Assembly (NCBI GenBank): GCA_902629495.1
Contig: CACORA010000017.1
Span: forward strand, 1-43,015
Length of the DNA stretch: 43,015 nt
DNA from: Planctomycetaceae bacterium
Lineage (GTDB): Bacteria; Planctomycetota; Planctomycetia; Pirellulales; UBA1268
Reading direction: 5' to 3'
Numbering within the stretch: the stretch's first letter is position 1; each line of letters begins with the position of its first letter. Both the position numbers and the translations under genes were made by a program. Shown one piece after another: positions 1-8,767 of this stretch. The notes under the pieces are model-generated. The model was given only the letters and a program-made list of their open reading frames with translations, did no database searches and had not been told where the DNA came from.

Positions 1-3000
1 TCCAAATCGATCTTCTAATTCTGCAGTGATATCATCGATCTGTGATGACTCATTGACCCGAGAGAGCCGACGATAGATGTCTATTTTGCCACGGAGATCT
101 GGAATGTAATCGCGTGGCAACCACGCGCTGCCAGGAAGGTCAAGATTGACCATCGGCGGCTCAGCAGGAGGCAACGCTTTCAAACCCCGAACAGCCTGTT
201 CAAGGAGTTTGCAATAGAGTTCGTATCCCACGGTGGCAATGTGGCCGCTTTGCTGTGTACCGAGCAAGTTTCCAGCTCCACGTATTTCCAGATCCCGCAT
301 GGCAAGTGAAAACCCTGCTCCCATACTTGAAAACTCCTGAATCGCCCGGAGTCTCTTGGCTGCCGTCGTCGTCAGCACAGCATTTTCATCGATCAGCATG
401 TAGCAATAGGCACGATGATGTGAGCGCCCAACCCGTCCTCGCAACTGATGAAGATCAGCAAGTCCGTAACGATCAGCTTGATCAATAAAAATTGTATTGG
501 CGCGGGGAATATCCAGCCCACTCTCAATAATGGTTGTAGCCAGAAGGATATCAATTGATCCGGCAACAAAGCCAAGCATGACATCCTCTAACTCGGATTC
601 AGACAGTCGGCCATGCGCAATGCCAATGGTGGCGTCTGGGACAATCTCTTGGATTCGATGTGCTATTTTTTTTATATCGACAATGCGATTATGGACGAAA
701 AAAACCTGACCTCCTCGAGCAAGTTCCCGTTCAATGGCAGTTCGAATCAGTCGCTCATCCCATCGCATGACTCGTGTTTCAACAGCAATTCGGTTTGCCG
801 GTGGTGTCGTCAGGTTTGAAATGTCACGGATTCCCAGCATGGCCATATGCAGTGTGCGAGGAATCGGGGTGGCGGTCATGGTGAGGACGTCAATGCTTGC
901 TCGCAATGCTTTGAGTCGTTCCTTCACATCAACGCCAAAACGCTGTTCCTCATCAACAACGAGCAGACCAAGACGTGCAAAATGAATATCAGCTTGTGCC
1001 AGACGATGGGTGCCAATCACAACATCAACTTGTCCAGATGCGAGTCCTTCCAACGTGTCTCGCTCATCACTCGTGCTTGTTAAGCGCGAAAGCGCCCGGA
1101 TCGTAAATGGAAATTCGGAGAAACGAGATGCAAAACTACGACGATGTTGCTCTGCAAGGACCGTTGTTGGCACAAGAACAGCTACCTGTGACCCTGCTTC
1201 GGCAACCTTGAAGGCAGCCCTCATTGCAAGTTCTGTTTTTCCAAAACCGACATCACCGCAGAGCAAACGGTCCATTGGCTGTGGCGTTTCAAGGTCTTCC
1301 CGAATCGCTTTGCTGGCTGTCAGTTGGTCGGGTGTTTCATCAAATGGAAAAGACTCTTCAAACGCATGTTGCCAGGGAGTGTCTTCGGGGAAAGCGATTC
1401 CAGGTCGACTCGCACGACGCGCTTGCAGGGAAAGCATGTCTGCAGCCATGTCTGCGAGAGCATCACGAACCGCCTGTTTTTGCTTTTCCCACAAGCTTCC
1501 CCCAACCTTTGCTAGTTTGGGTGTCAGCTTTCCACCACCGACGTATTTCTGAACAAGATCAATGGATGATGCCGGTACATAGACCTTCGTGCCGCCGGCG
1601 AACTCGATTTCAAGAAACTCTTCAATGCGTGTCTGTTTTTCAAGGAGTTTGAGCCCCCTGTAACGACCAATGCCGTGTGCAACATGTACGACATAGTCTC
1701 CTTCATGGAGATCGAGAAACGTGTCGATAGCTCGAGAGAGTTTTTTTCGTGGTGACCGAACAGCAACACTGTCTTCTCGTTGAAAAAGTTCAGCACTGGA
1801 GATGATGACTGTTTTTTCTGGAACGACACGGAATCCACCTGAGAGATGACCTCGTGCAAAGTGAAGGCGGTGAGATCTGCTTGGTGCCGTGTCCGCCAGA
1901 AGCTCTGATAACCGTTGTTCCTCAGCTTTAGTTGGTGCTATGACCCATACCTCCTGATCTCGACCAACCGTCTCCAGTTCATCACGCACCCTATCAAGAA
2001 CACCCGTGAAACGCTCGACACTCTCAACGGACAGAGTCGCTGTGGCTTCAAGACTGGATGGAGCAACAGCAGCTAATGTGACAGAAGGAAACTTGTAAAT
2101 TCGACTGAAGACATCCTCTGCCTCTGCAATACCCTTGAAGTCCTTCAACATTTGATTTGTGCGGCGAGCTTCTTCAGCTAATTCACTTGGTTCAACAAGT
2201 GCCCACCACGTATGCGGAGGAACAATATCTGCAAGATGGGTGCAGCGAGCAGTATGGGATGCCCCAGCATTTTTCTGGCCCAATGCAGTGACATCAACTG
2301 ATTCTAAAGATTCAATGCTTCGTTGTGTAACAGTATCAAAAGTTCGGAGTGATTCAATATCATCGCCAAACAGTTCAATTCGCACTGGACGATCCCAGTC
2401 ATGTGCGAAGAGATCCACAATACCACCACGTCTGGCAAAAGTACCAGGGGAATCAATAGCATCAACCTGCTCCCAACCACGTGCGATAAGCCAGTCACCA
2501 AGTTGGTTCGGATCAAGAAGACCACCAACCTCTAGGCGTCGCGTGCTTTGCTCGATATCCCGTGGGTCATCAAGAAGCGTCAGGAGTGCATGAATAGTTG
2601 TGACAATAATGCGCGGATTGTCACAAGAAGAATCTGTCAGTTGTTTGACCAGTGCCAACCGCTCTGGCTCAGCAGGATCGGTGAGGGAAGAATCATCTGG
2701 TTCACCGAGAGTTTCAAGAGCAGGGAGAATAGTTACATGATCTTCAGTGAAGAGAGCCAGATCTTCAGCAAATGAATCTGCATCAGCTGGATGTGGGAGG
2801 ACAACAACAACAAGACCATGCTTTTGGTCATGCGATTGTTCGCGGTATTGCGCCTGCGATAGCGCAGCAACTGTTAGCGCAGAACTTGATCCCCAGGTTC
2901 CACCGATTGCCCCACCATGCCCATCTACGAGGCTGGCAATGACGTCAGTGAACCCTTGGTGTGTTTCGAGGGTGTGAGCAAGGCAGATTAAAGGACTGCC

Positions 3001-3024
3001 TGACTGAGTGGATTTTTTTCCCAC
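1..3024 (-). CDS. mfd: Transcription-repair coupling factor Mfd (partial, C-terminus beyond window)
   Basis: Mfd is a DNA translocase that removes RNA polymerase stalled at lesions and recruits UvrA. 1008 codons are present and no stop is reached at the window edge. The family is about 1150 residues, so roughly the last 100 (the D7 region) are missing. Visible features are a CarD-like RNA-polymerase-interacting segment near residue 471 (FAGGTKVYVPASS), Walker A GDVGFGKTE at residues 590-598, the DEEQ helicase box at 691-694, and a final visible stretch ELEDRFG typical of the region before D7. I chose the GTG at 3022-3024 as start. In-frame TTG and ATT codons lie just upstream, after a TGA, so the exact start is uncertain. 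The gene is divergent from ilvB. Several plus-strand open frames over this stretch are only its antisense shadow. Confidence 0.95.
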   Translation of the reverse strand, partial: MGKKSTQSGSPLICLAHTLETHQGFTDVIASLVDGHGGAIGGTWGSSSALTVAALSQAQYREQSHDQKHGLVVVVLPHPADADSFAEDLALFTEDHVTILPALETLGEPDDSSLTDPAEPERLALVKQLTDSSCDNPRIIVTTIHALLTLLDDPRDIEQSTRRLEVGGLLDPNQLGDWLIARGWEQVDAIDSPGTFARRGGIVDLFAHDWDRPVRIELFGDDIESLRTFDTVTQRSIESLESVDVTALGQKNAGASHTARCTHLADIVPPHTWWALVEPSELAEEARRTNQMLKDFKGIAEAEDVFSRIYKFPSVTLAAVAPSSLEATATLSVESVERFTGVLDRVRDELETVGRDQEVWVIAPTKAEEQRLSELLADTAPSRSHRLHFARGHLSGGFRVVPEKTVIISSAELFQREDSVAVRSPRKKLSRAIDTFLDLHEGDYVVHVAHGIGRYRGLKLLEKQTRIEEFLEIEFAGGTKVYVPASSIDLVQKYVGGGKLTPKLAKVGGSLWEKQKQAVRDALADMAADMLSLQARRASRPGIAFPEDTPWQHAFEESFPFDETPDQLTASKAIREDLETPQPMDRLLCGDVGFGKTELAMRAAFKVAEAGSQVAVLVPTTVLAEQHRRSFASRFSEFPFTIRALSRLTSTSDERDTLEGLASGQVDVVIGTHRLAQADIHFARLGLLVVDEEQRFGVDVKERLKALRASIDVLTMTATPIPRTLHMAMLGIRDISNLTTPPANRIAVETRVMRWDERLIRTAIERELARGGQVFFVHNRIVDIKKIAHRIQEIVPDATIGIAHGRLSESELEDVMLGFVAGSIDILLATTIIESGLDIPRANTIFIDQADRYGLADLHQLRGRVGRSHHRAYCYMLIDENAVLTTTAAKRLRAIQEFSSMGAGFSLAMRDLEIRGAGNLLGTQQSGHIATVGYELYCKLLEQAVRGLKALPPAEPPMVNLDLPGSAWLPRDYIPDLRGKIDIYRRLSRVNESSQIDDITAELEDRFG

Positions 3025-3387
3025 GCTAATCAATCAGTATACGCAAGTACCTCGTGAATGAGCCGTCTGAATGGTTCTCGTTTACTCTGCGTGGACCTCA
3101 AACGCGTCCTTCGTCGTCGTCGAGATTGAGAATCTTGGGGTGAAAAAGTCTGGAATAAACGCTTTTTCTCCTCTGGGAAGTCACGTTTCGCACGTCCTCA
3201 AACGACCCTCTCTCGGTGGCTGATTGCCTAAAATTATCCACATTCTGATACCGAGTGTCCAAGGGAACACCCCATTTTTCCCCTCAGAAACGCATTTTTT
3301 TGATGGCCCGCATCCGATCAGGCGTTTATCGTGTATTTTTGAAAGGAAGAGTTTTCAGTTTTTCGTCTCGCCGTAGGAGTTTCACTC
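3025..3387. promoter_or_regulatory. Divergent mfd/ilvB intergenic region
   Basis: This 363-base gap holds the control signals of both mfd (-) and ilvB (+). The ilvB ribosome binding site TAGGAG lies 8 bases before the ATG at 3388. I see no convincing -35/-10 pair. Other features are a short TCG microsatellite near 3110-3121, the nonamer CCTCAAACG twice exactly 100 bases apart (3096-3104 and 3196-3204), and a small imperfect hairpin (GTGTCC at 3255-3260 with GGAACAC at 3264-3270). No leader peptide rich in Leu, Val or Ile codons is evident, so classical ilv attenuation is not supported. Confidence 0.5.
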
Positions 3388-5160
3388 ATGGCTACAGCCT
3401 CTCGCACCCACGCTACCGACGCCTTTGTAAGTGGTGCCGATGTGGTTGTTGAGTCACTCATCAGGCAAGGTGTAGAGGTCATCTTTGCCTATCCAGGTGG
3501 TGCCAGCATGCCGCTGCATCAATCACTCACCAAGTTTCAAGAAAAAATTCGAACGATTCTTCCCCGGCATGAACAGGGGGGAGGCTTTGCGGCTCAGGGT
3601 TATGCACGGACGACGGGAAAGCCTGGGGTTTGCATGGCGACGAGTGGGCCAGGAGCAACAAATCTCGTAACAGCTATTGCTGATGCAAAGATGGATAGCA
3701 TTCCTTTGATTGCGCTTACAGGTCAGGTTGGTACGAGTGTGATTGGAACAGACGCCTTTCAGGAAACCCCAATTGTTGAGGTGTGTCGAGGTATTACGAA
3801 GCATCATTACCTGATTACAGATGCAGAGGACATTCCCCGCGTCATGCGCGAAGCATTTCATATCGCCACGACCGGACGACCAGGTCCTGTCCTCATCGAT
3901 CTGCCGAAAAATATCCAACTCTCGAATATTGTGCCCGACTATGAGGCACCGATGAATCTTCCAGGATATCGTCCTGAAGTGCGGCAGCCTCATGCAGAAC
4001 AGATTGCGCAGGTCGCGGCTGCAATCAAGCGTTCAAAAAGGCCTGTGATTTACGCAGGAGGAGGCGTTATCAATGGAGACGCCTCAGATGAGCTTCGTGA
4101 ACTGGTGCGAAAGACAGAAATTCCTGTCACGATGACGCTTATGGGCCTGGGAGCATTCCCTGGTGATGATCCTCTTTCGTTAGATATGCTTGGTATGCAC
4201 GGGAGTGTGTATGCAAACTATGCGGTCGATCAGGCCGACTTGCTCATTGCAATAGGTGTTCGATTTGACGATCGAGTCACTGGAAAAGTCAGTGAATTTG
4301 CTGAGCATGGTTTTATTGTGCATATCGATGTTGATCCATCAGAAATGAACAAGAATAAACTTGTGCATGTTCCGATTGTGGCTGATGTGGAAGATGCTCT
4401 TCATCTGCTCAATAAAGTCGTTGAAAAACCATCCGCTTCTCTCAAGCCTTGGCATGACCAAATTAATGCCTGGAAGAAGGAGGATCCATTTTCCTACGAT
4501 CACAACTATCCCGGTATTGTTGGTCAACATGCAATTGCAGAACTTTCCCGCCTCACAAAAGATCGGGAAACGATTGTTGCCGTTGGTGTGGGGCAGCATC
4601 AAATGTGGTCAGCACAGTTTTTCAAATTTCGAAGTCCTCGGACATGGCTTTCATCAAGTGGTTTAGGCACGATGGGATTTGGGCTGCCAGCAGCCATGGG
4701 TGCCAAGGTAGCTCATCCAGAAGCCCTTGTGGTTGATATTGACGGTGATGGAAGCATCCTCATGAACATTCAGGAATTCGCTACCTGCAAGACCGAGAAT
4801 ATTCCCGTCAAGGTCCTTCTACTGAACAACCAGCACCTAGGGATGGTTGTTCAATGGGAAGATCGATTTTTCAAAGGAAACCGTGCGCATACGTATCTTG
4901 GTCCAGTGGATCACCCTGAGGCATGCGGTCAAGGTGATGGGATTTCACCGGGGAGTCGGTATCCAGATTTCGTTGCAATTGCTCAGGGATTTGGTTGGCA
5001 GGCCGAGACCGTGTCGGAGAAGGGTGAACTCGAGGCAGCACTGACACGACTTATTGATGCAGAGGGACCAGCTTTATTAGATTGTCAGGTTCCATATCAA
5101 GAGCATGTGCTCCCGATGATTCCAAGTGGTGGGACAGTGCGGGATCTCATCAAAAAGTAG
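3388..5160 (+). CDS. ilvB: Acetolactate synthase, large (catalytic) subunit
   Basis: The enzyme condenses two pyruvates (or pyruvate and 2-oxobutyrate) using thiamine diphosphate and FAD, the first common step of valine, leucine and isoleucine synthesis. The 590 residues match the family length. The N-terminal ThDP domain has YPGGA and the catalytic Glu62 in RHEQGG. The middle FAD domain contains [11 protein letters not shown]. The C-terminal domain has the ThDP-Mg motif GDGS near residues 454-457 with the paired NN and LGMVVQWE downstream. A short extra loop follows the HTYLG segment ([15 protein letters not shown]). The start is fixed by TAGGAG 8 bases upstream. No small regulatory subunit (ilvN) lies next to it. 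The neighbour is a convergent aminotransferase-like gene that probably belongs to another operon. Confidence 0.95.
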   Translation: MATASRTHATDAFVSGADVVVESLIRQGVEVIFAYPGGASMPLHQSLTKFQEKIRTILPRHEQGGGFAAQGYARTTGKPGVCMATSGPGATNLVTAIADAKMDSIPLIALTGQVGTSVIGTDAFQETPIVEVCRGITKHHYLITDAEDIPRVMREAFHIATTGRPGPVLIDLPKNIQLSNIVPDYEAPMNLPGYRPEVRQPHAEQIAQVAAAIKRSKRPVIYAGGGVINGDASDELRELVRKTEIPVTMTLMGLGAFPGDDPLSLDMLGMHGSVYANYAVDQADLLIAIGVRFDDRVTGKVSEFAEHGFIVHIDVDPSEMNKNKLVHVPIVADVEDALHLLNKVVEKPSASLKPWHDQINAWKKEDPFSYDHNYPGIVGQHAIAELSRLTKDRETIVAVGVGQHQMWSAQFFKFRSPRTWLSSSGLGTMGFGLPAAMGAKVAHPEALVVDIDGDGSILMNIQEFATCKTENIPVKVLLLNNQHLGMVVQWEDRFFKGNRAHTYLGPVDHPEACGQGDGISPGSRYPDFVAIAQGFGWQAETVSEKGELEAALTRLIDAEGPALLDCQVPYQEHVLPMIPSGGTVRDLIKK

Positions 5161-5194
5161 TCTGACCAATCATGACGTGCGGACTGATGATCTG

Positions 5195-6100
5195 CTAAAC
5201 GATAGCGGTGCCTTCAGCAGGATTGCGAGTGCAGTCACGAAAATGTTGTGCGATTTTTGCCGTAAGAGATCCTGAGAGAATGTTGAGAGTTTGGCCATCG
5301 ATTTCTCGAACCGGCGTAATCTCTCCCATGGTCCCGGTAACAAATATTTCATCTGCATCTGCAAGTTCAGCCGACGGGATGTCACAGATTTTGTAGTCGA
5401 TGTTCTGTTGCTGACAGATTTCAAGGATGACCTGTCGAGTGATGCCTTTAGGGCAGGCCCGCGTTGTTGGAGTCAGGATGCATCCCTGACGCACCAGGAA
5501 AATATGTGTCGAACTTGTTTCAGCAATCATTCCTTTTGAATCAAGTAAAACAGCATCATCAACACCAGCAGCGTTGGCTTCGAGTTTCGCAAGAATACTA
5601 GTGAGTTGATTGCAGCTATGAATATTTTGATCAAGTACATCCGCGAATGGGCGACAGTGCGAGGACGTGATGAGACAGATTCCCTTTGAGTTGTCGAAGA
5701 CTGGCGGTTTGTGTTCAGCAAGTATAAAAAAAGAACACCCCTTCTGATTTATTCTTGGGTCGAGACCACTTGTATACTTAAGTCCTCGTGATACCGTCAG
5801 CCGCACATGGACGCCATCTGTCATTGAGTTTGCAGCAAGGGTGCGACGGAGTTCACTGATCAGGAGTTCGTCAGCTGGCACTCCTTCGTACGATAATAAG
5901 TGTGCACTTTTTCGAAGTCGATCAAGATGTGCGTGTAGCCGAAATACTCTTTTGTCATAAAGACGGAGTCCTTCCCAGACAGCATCACCGTTTTGAACAC
6001 TTGAATCAAAGGGAGACACGCCGGCCTCATCACGAGGCAAAAGTGCGCCGTTGATATTGACGATCAGTCGGTCGTTGGCTGGGTTTCGCTTTTGGAGCAT
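5195..6100 (-). CDS. Class IV aminotransferase-like protein lacking the PLP lysine
   Basis: The 301 residues have the fold-type IV PLP enzyme layout of branched-chain and D-amino-acid aminotransferases: GDAVWEGLR and the HLDRL arm at residues 38-61, the Glu194 that normally contacts the pyridine nitrogen (AETSS), KGITR at 218-222, and the phosphate-binding TGTMGEITPV. At the Schiff-base position the family has IKS followed by a conserved helix. Here it reads IHSCNQLTSILAKLEA, so the catalytic Lys is His161 (codon CAT at 5618-5620). The cofactor pocket looks kept while transaminase chemistry should be lost. The gene overlaps the end of the sulfotransferase-like gene by 37 bases and has no clear ribosome binding site, which suggests translational coupling. 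It is the last gene of a six-gene run. It should not be called ilvE on sequence alone. Confidence 0.85.
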   Translation of the reverse strand: MLQKRNPANDRLIVNINGALLPRDEAGVSPFDSSVQNGDAVWEGLRLYDKRVFRLHAHLDRLRKSAHLLSYEGVPADELLISELRRTLAANSMTDGVHVRLTVSRGLKYTSGLDPRINQKGCSFFILAEHKPPVFDNSKGICLITSSHCRPFADVLDQNIHSCNQLTSILAKLEANAAGVDDAVLLDSKGMIAETSSTHIFLVRQGCILTPTTRACPKGITRQVILEICQQQNIDYKICDIPSAELADADEIFVTGTMGEITPVREIDGQTLNILSGSLTAKIAQHFRDCTRNPAEGTAIV

Positions 6101-6810
6101 GAGAGAAGATGATCGTACATTGCAATGGCTTCATCTAAAAATGGTACGTTCGGTTGAGGCGGTGAAGAGTCCTCAACAACAGTGGGTGTAAACCCTGTAG
6201 ATTCCCATGTTTTCTTGTACCAGTGAGGCGCCCAGACACCATCCTGAGGATGTGGGCCACTTGGCCAATGCAGCATCGATGACTTCCAAGGAATGCGAAA
6301 TGCATGACACAAACGTCGAAGTGTTGCTTCAGGTTGGAGTTGCAGGTCATGCGCATCAATAATCTCAGGTGGACGATTGCGAGTTTGCCTGAGGTGATTA
6401 TAGAGAAGCACCTGCCACGGAAGGCCTGTCTCAGCGAGTGTCATTGATGGGAATATCTTGAGGTAACTGTGAATCACCTGAGCAGGGTGACGAATAAGAA
6501 AAGCATGCTCGAGATGCTCCAACCATGGCGCAAGCATTGCTTTATCCATATGCTGGGCCATATGTTTTTGATACCAGAGTGGTTTCTCAACTGGCGCTGA
6601 TCCCTCAGCCATTTGGTAAGCGACTTCCTGCCAATCCTGTGGTTGACTGGAGAGTACGTCCGATCGTCCAGGGTGACTGAGTCCAGTCGTTGCAAGGTAC
6701 GATGCATAAAAGGGCTCATCGCTTACGACACAATCGCAACGCGATGAAAAACTTCGCATAAGCGCGGTTGAAAGATTTCGTGGACCGGACCAGACAGCGA
6801 GACGGCGCAT
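6064..6810 (-). CDS. Sulfotransferase-like P-loop protein
   Basis: The 248 residues have the two PAPS-binding signatures of cytosolic-type sulfotransferases in diverged form: an N-terminal phosphate loop SGPRNLSTA (residues 8-16) followed by a helix, and the 3'-phosphate site FLIRHPAQVIHSYLK with Arg107 and Ser115. No signal peptide or membrane segment is visible, so a cytoplasmic protein is expected. The acceptor is unknown. The gene overlaps the aminotransferase-like gene by 37 bases in another frame, and it lies 43 bases after the DUF4254 gene. No strong ribosome binding site precedes the ATG. It could also be a P-loop kinase-like relative, but the RHP...S block favours a sulfotransferase fold. 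Confidence 0.75.
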   Translation of the reverse strand: MRRLAVWSGPRNLSTALMRSFSSRCDCVVSDEPFYASYLATTGLSHPGRSDVLSSQPQDWQEVAYQMAEGSAPVEKPLWYQKHMAQHMDKAMLAPWLEHLEHAFLIRHPAQVIHSYLKIFPSMTLAETGLPWQVLLYNHLRQTRNRPPEIIDAHDLQLQPEATLRRLCHAFRIPWKSSMLHWPSGPHPQDGVWAPHWYKKTWESTGFTPTVVEDSSPPQPNVPFLDEAIAMYDHLLSCSKSETQPTTD

Positions 6811-6853
6811 AGAATAACAAAAAGAATTATTCGGATTGAAAACAACGCACGAA

Positions 6854-7474
6854 CTACGCTGCCGTTTTCGTTTTATATAAATAGGGATTCATTGAAGGAT
6901 CATTATACATTTTCATTTGGCGAAATACCCGAAGGGGCCGTTGTCCAGAGAAAATTTCGTCCAGTAATCGACTCAGTGCTTCAATAAGATGGTCCCTTTG
7001 GACATCAAGAATTGCCATTCGGTTTGCAGCTTTCTCTCGATGTTCAGGTGCAGCATCAGTGCGATCAATCTGTTCCTGCATGTGGTAGCGACGAAGTTCG
7101 AGTATGGAGAGTCGATCAATAGCGGCGCCTGGGGTTTCGGTAGCGGCCGGAGCATCTGTATCAGCAGTAACACCTTGGCGCCCAAGTTCGTCAATGAGCC
7201 AGTCATCTACTTTTTCAATTGCGTCATTTCGTGATTGATTATAACCATCAATTGCTCGCTTCACTTTTGCAATTTTTTCATCGGTTACGTCTGGTGAGCG
7301 CGCGATATCTTCCTCGTGCCACAGTAAAAAGTTGAAGCGATGCAGGTCACACACTTTGCCGGCAAGTCCTTTCTCTTCATGGTTAGGTTCAACCGTATGC
7401 CAGTGATCAACCAGATGTGCAAGCATGTTATCAATCTGAGGAACTGTAACGGGAAGAGGATTGGTGATTGGCAT
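6854..7474 (-). CDS. DUF4254 family protein
   Basis: The 206 residues carry the hallmarks of DUF4254, a family of unknown function known mainly from Bacteroidetes and Planctomycetes: LLWHEEDIAR near residue 50, KRAIDGYNQSRND, AIDRLSILELRRYHMQEQIDRTD, and the C-terminal RQMKMYNDPSMNPYLY. It is predicted to be all-helical and soluble. In Bacteroidetes, members often sit near cell-surface glycan genes; that is recalled family context, not seen here. The start is supported by a strong AAGGAG 7 bases before the ATG. It lies 42 bases after the ketosynthase and 43 bases before the sulfotransferase-like gene, inside the same run. A loop near residues 102-115 (TADTDAPAATETPG) precedes the conserved AIDRLSIL block. 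Confidence 0.88.
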   Translation of the reverse strand: MPITNPLPVTVPQIDNMLAHLVDHWHTVEPNHEEKGLAGKVCDLHRFNFLLWHEEDIARSPDVTDEKIAKVKRAIDGYNQSRNDAIEKVDDWLIDELGRQGVTADTDAPAATETPGAAIDRLSILELRRYHMQEQIDRTDAAPEHREKAANRMAILDVQRDHLIEALSRLLDEIFSGQRPLRVFRQMKMYNDPSMNPYLYKTKTAA

Positions 7475-7516
7475 GGTGAAACTCCTTCTAGAAAGTCGAC
7501 GTTTTGATGTGCTCGT

Positions 7517-8767
7517 TTAGGCTGCGGCTCGTAATACAATGCAGAGGTTTGATCCTCCAAAACCAAATGAGTTACTTGCCACCGCCTGAATACGTGTGGA
7601 TCGAGCCTCATGAGGAACATGATCAAGTTCACAGCCCTCATCAGGATGGTCAAGGTTGATTGTCGGTGGAACAGACTGTTGCTGAATAGCAGCAAGACAG
7701 GCCAGGGCCTCGAATGCAGCTGCTCCACTCACGAGGTGGCCAGACATACTCTTGGTAGAACTCACGGGTGTGCGATCGGCATGTGATCCGAGTGCCATGC
7801 GAATAGCACCAGCTTCTGCAGCATCTCCAACGGGGGTTCCAGCAGCATGAGCGTTGATATAGTCAACATCCTTGGCACAAATGCCAGCATCGTCGATCGC
7901 CATTGAGATGGTACGACTGGCCTGTTTCGGATCGGTACAAGGAGCAACCATGTGAGAAGCATCACTTGACATGCCAATGCCCGCTAATTCGGCATAGATA
8001 CGTGCCTGACGCGTCCGTGCAGATGTGAATCGTTCTAAAATGAAAAAGGTGCCACCCTCTGCCATGACAAATCCATCACGATCACGATCAAAAGGGCGAG
8101 AGGCTTTTGTCGGATTATCAGTACGACGTGAGAGTGCGCGTAAATTATAAAAAGCTGCAAGAGATGTTGGGCTGAGCGTGTCACAACCGCCAACAATACA
8201 TGCGTCGACCCATCCAGCATGAATCCATTGTCGTCCCAGGGCAATGGCATAGCCACTGGATGCACAAGCTGCAGCTGTCGTCACAGCGGGACCATTGAGT
8301 TTGAAGATGGATTTCAGTTGTTGTGCAAGTGTTTGTCTACATGATGGCTGGAAAACCTGTGTTCCGTGATGCAGATAGTCCTCTTCCCATGCCTTGAGAT
8401 TCTCTGCACCGAGACCAAGAATAAGCCCAATACGCATGGTTGTACGATCTGAACCAAGAGCAGCATCCTCAAGTGCAGATGCGACAGGACCAATACAGAA
8501 TTGGTCAAGACGTGGGAGAGATTTGAATGTCGTCGTCTCCATTCCTGTCAGTGAATGTGCAGGGACTGGAATATCACCAACGGCACCAGCAAATTGAGTC
8601 GCGTCACGGGCGAACGGTCCGGGATCGATGGATTGAATTCCAGATGTTCCAGACAAAAGAGATTGAGTAATAGTGTCAAAAGAGTGCCCCAATGGCGTCA
8701 CTGCTCCGATACCTGTGATGACGACAGAATCACGCTGAGTGTTATTTTGGTGAGCATGTTCAATCAT
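7517..8767 (-). CDS. Beta-ketoacyl-ACP synthase (KAS II/FabF-like)
   Basis: The protein is a condensing enzyme that elongates an acyl chain on ACP with a malonyl-ACP unit. The 416 residues are full length and the catalytic set is complete: Cys168 (AAACASSG), His307 (INAHAAGTPVGD), Lys339 and His344 (SSTKSMSGH). The start is the ATG at 8765-8767, whose A is shared with the TGA of the upstream gene and which has GGGAGG 8 bases before it. A longer open frame to 8845 exists but would overlap the partner gene by 79 bases. Pairing with an ACP and a degenerate ketosynthase resembles a type II polyketide or aryl-polyene minimal set rather than housekeeping fatty-acid synthesis, though housekeeping fab genes elsewhere cannot be excluded. 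Confidence 0.93.
   Translation of the reverse strand: MIEHAHQNNTQRDSVVITGIGAVTPLGHSFDTITQSLLSGTSGIQSIDPGPFARDATQFAGAVGDIPVPAHSLTGMETTTFKSLPRLDQFCIGPVASALEDAALGSDRTTMRIGLILGLGAENLKAWEEDYLHHGTQVFQPSCRQTLAQQLKSIFKLNGPAVTTAAACASSGYAIALGRQWIHAGWVDACIVGGCDTLSPTSLAAFYNLRALSRRTDNPTKASRPFDRDRDGFVMAEGGTFFILERFTSARTRQARIYAELAGIGMSSDASHMVAPCTDPKQASRTISMAIDDAGICAKDVDYINAHAAGTPVGDAAEAGAIRMALGSHADRTPVSSTKSMSGHLVSGAAAFEALACLAAIQQQSVPPTINLDHPDEGCELDHVPHEARSTRIQAVASNSFGFGGSNLCIVLRAAA

Noticed and set aside
1010..1552. 180-codon plus-strand open frame
   Set aside because: It lies antisense within mfd, has low-complexity Ser/Arg-rich sequence, no ribosome binding site and no family similarity; it is a shadow of the mfd codons.
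3096..3204. Nonamer CCTCAAACG repeated 100 bases apart upstream of ilvB
   Set aside because: Only two copies, short, with no symmetry; probably chance.
5195..6100. Functional ilvE that would pair with ilvB
   Set aside because: The PLP lysine is missing, the gene is on the other strand and it belongs to the ACP/ketosynthase run.
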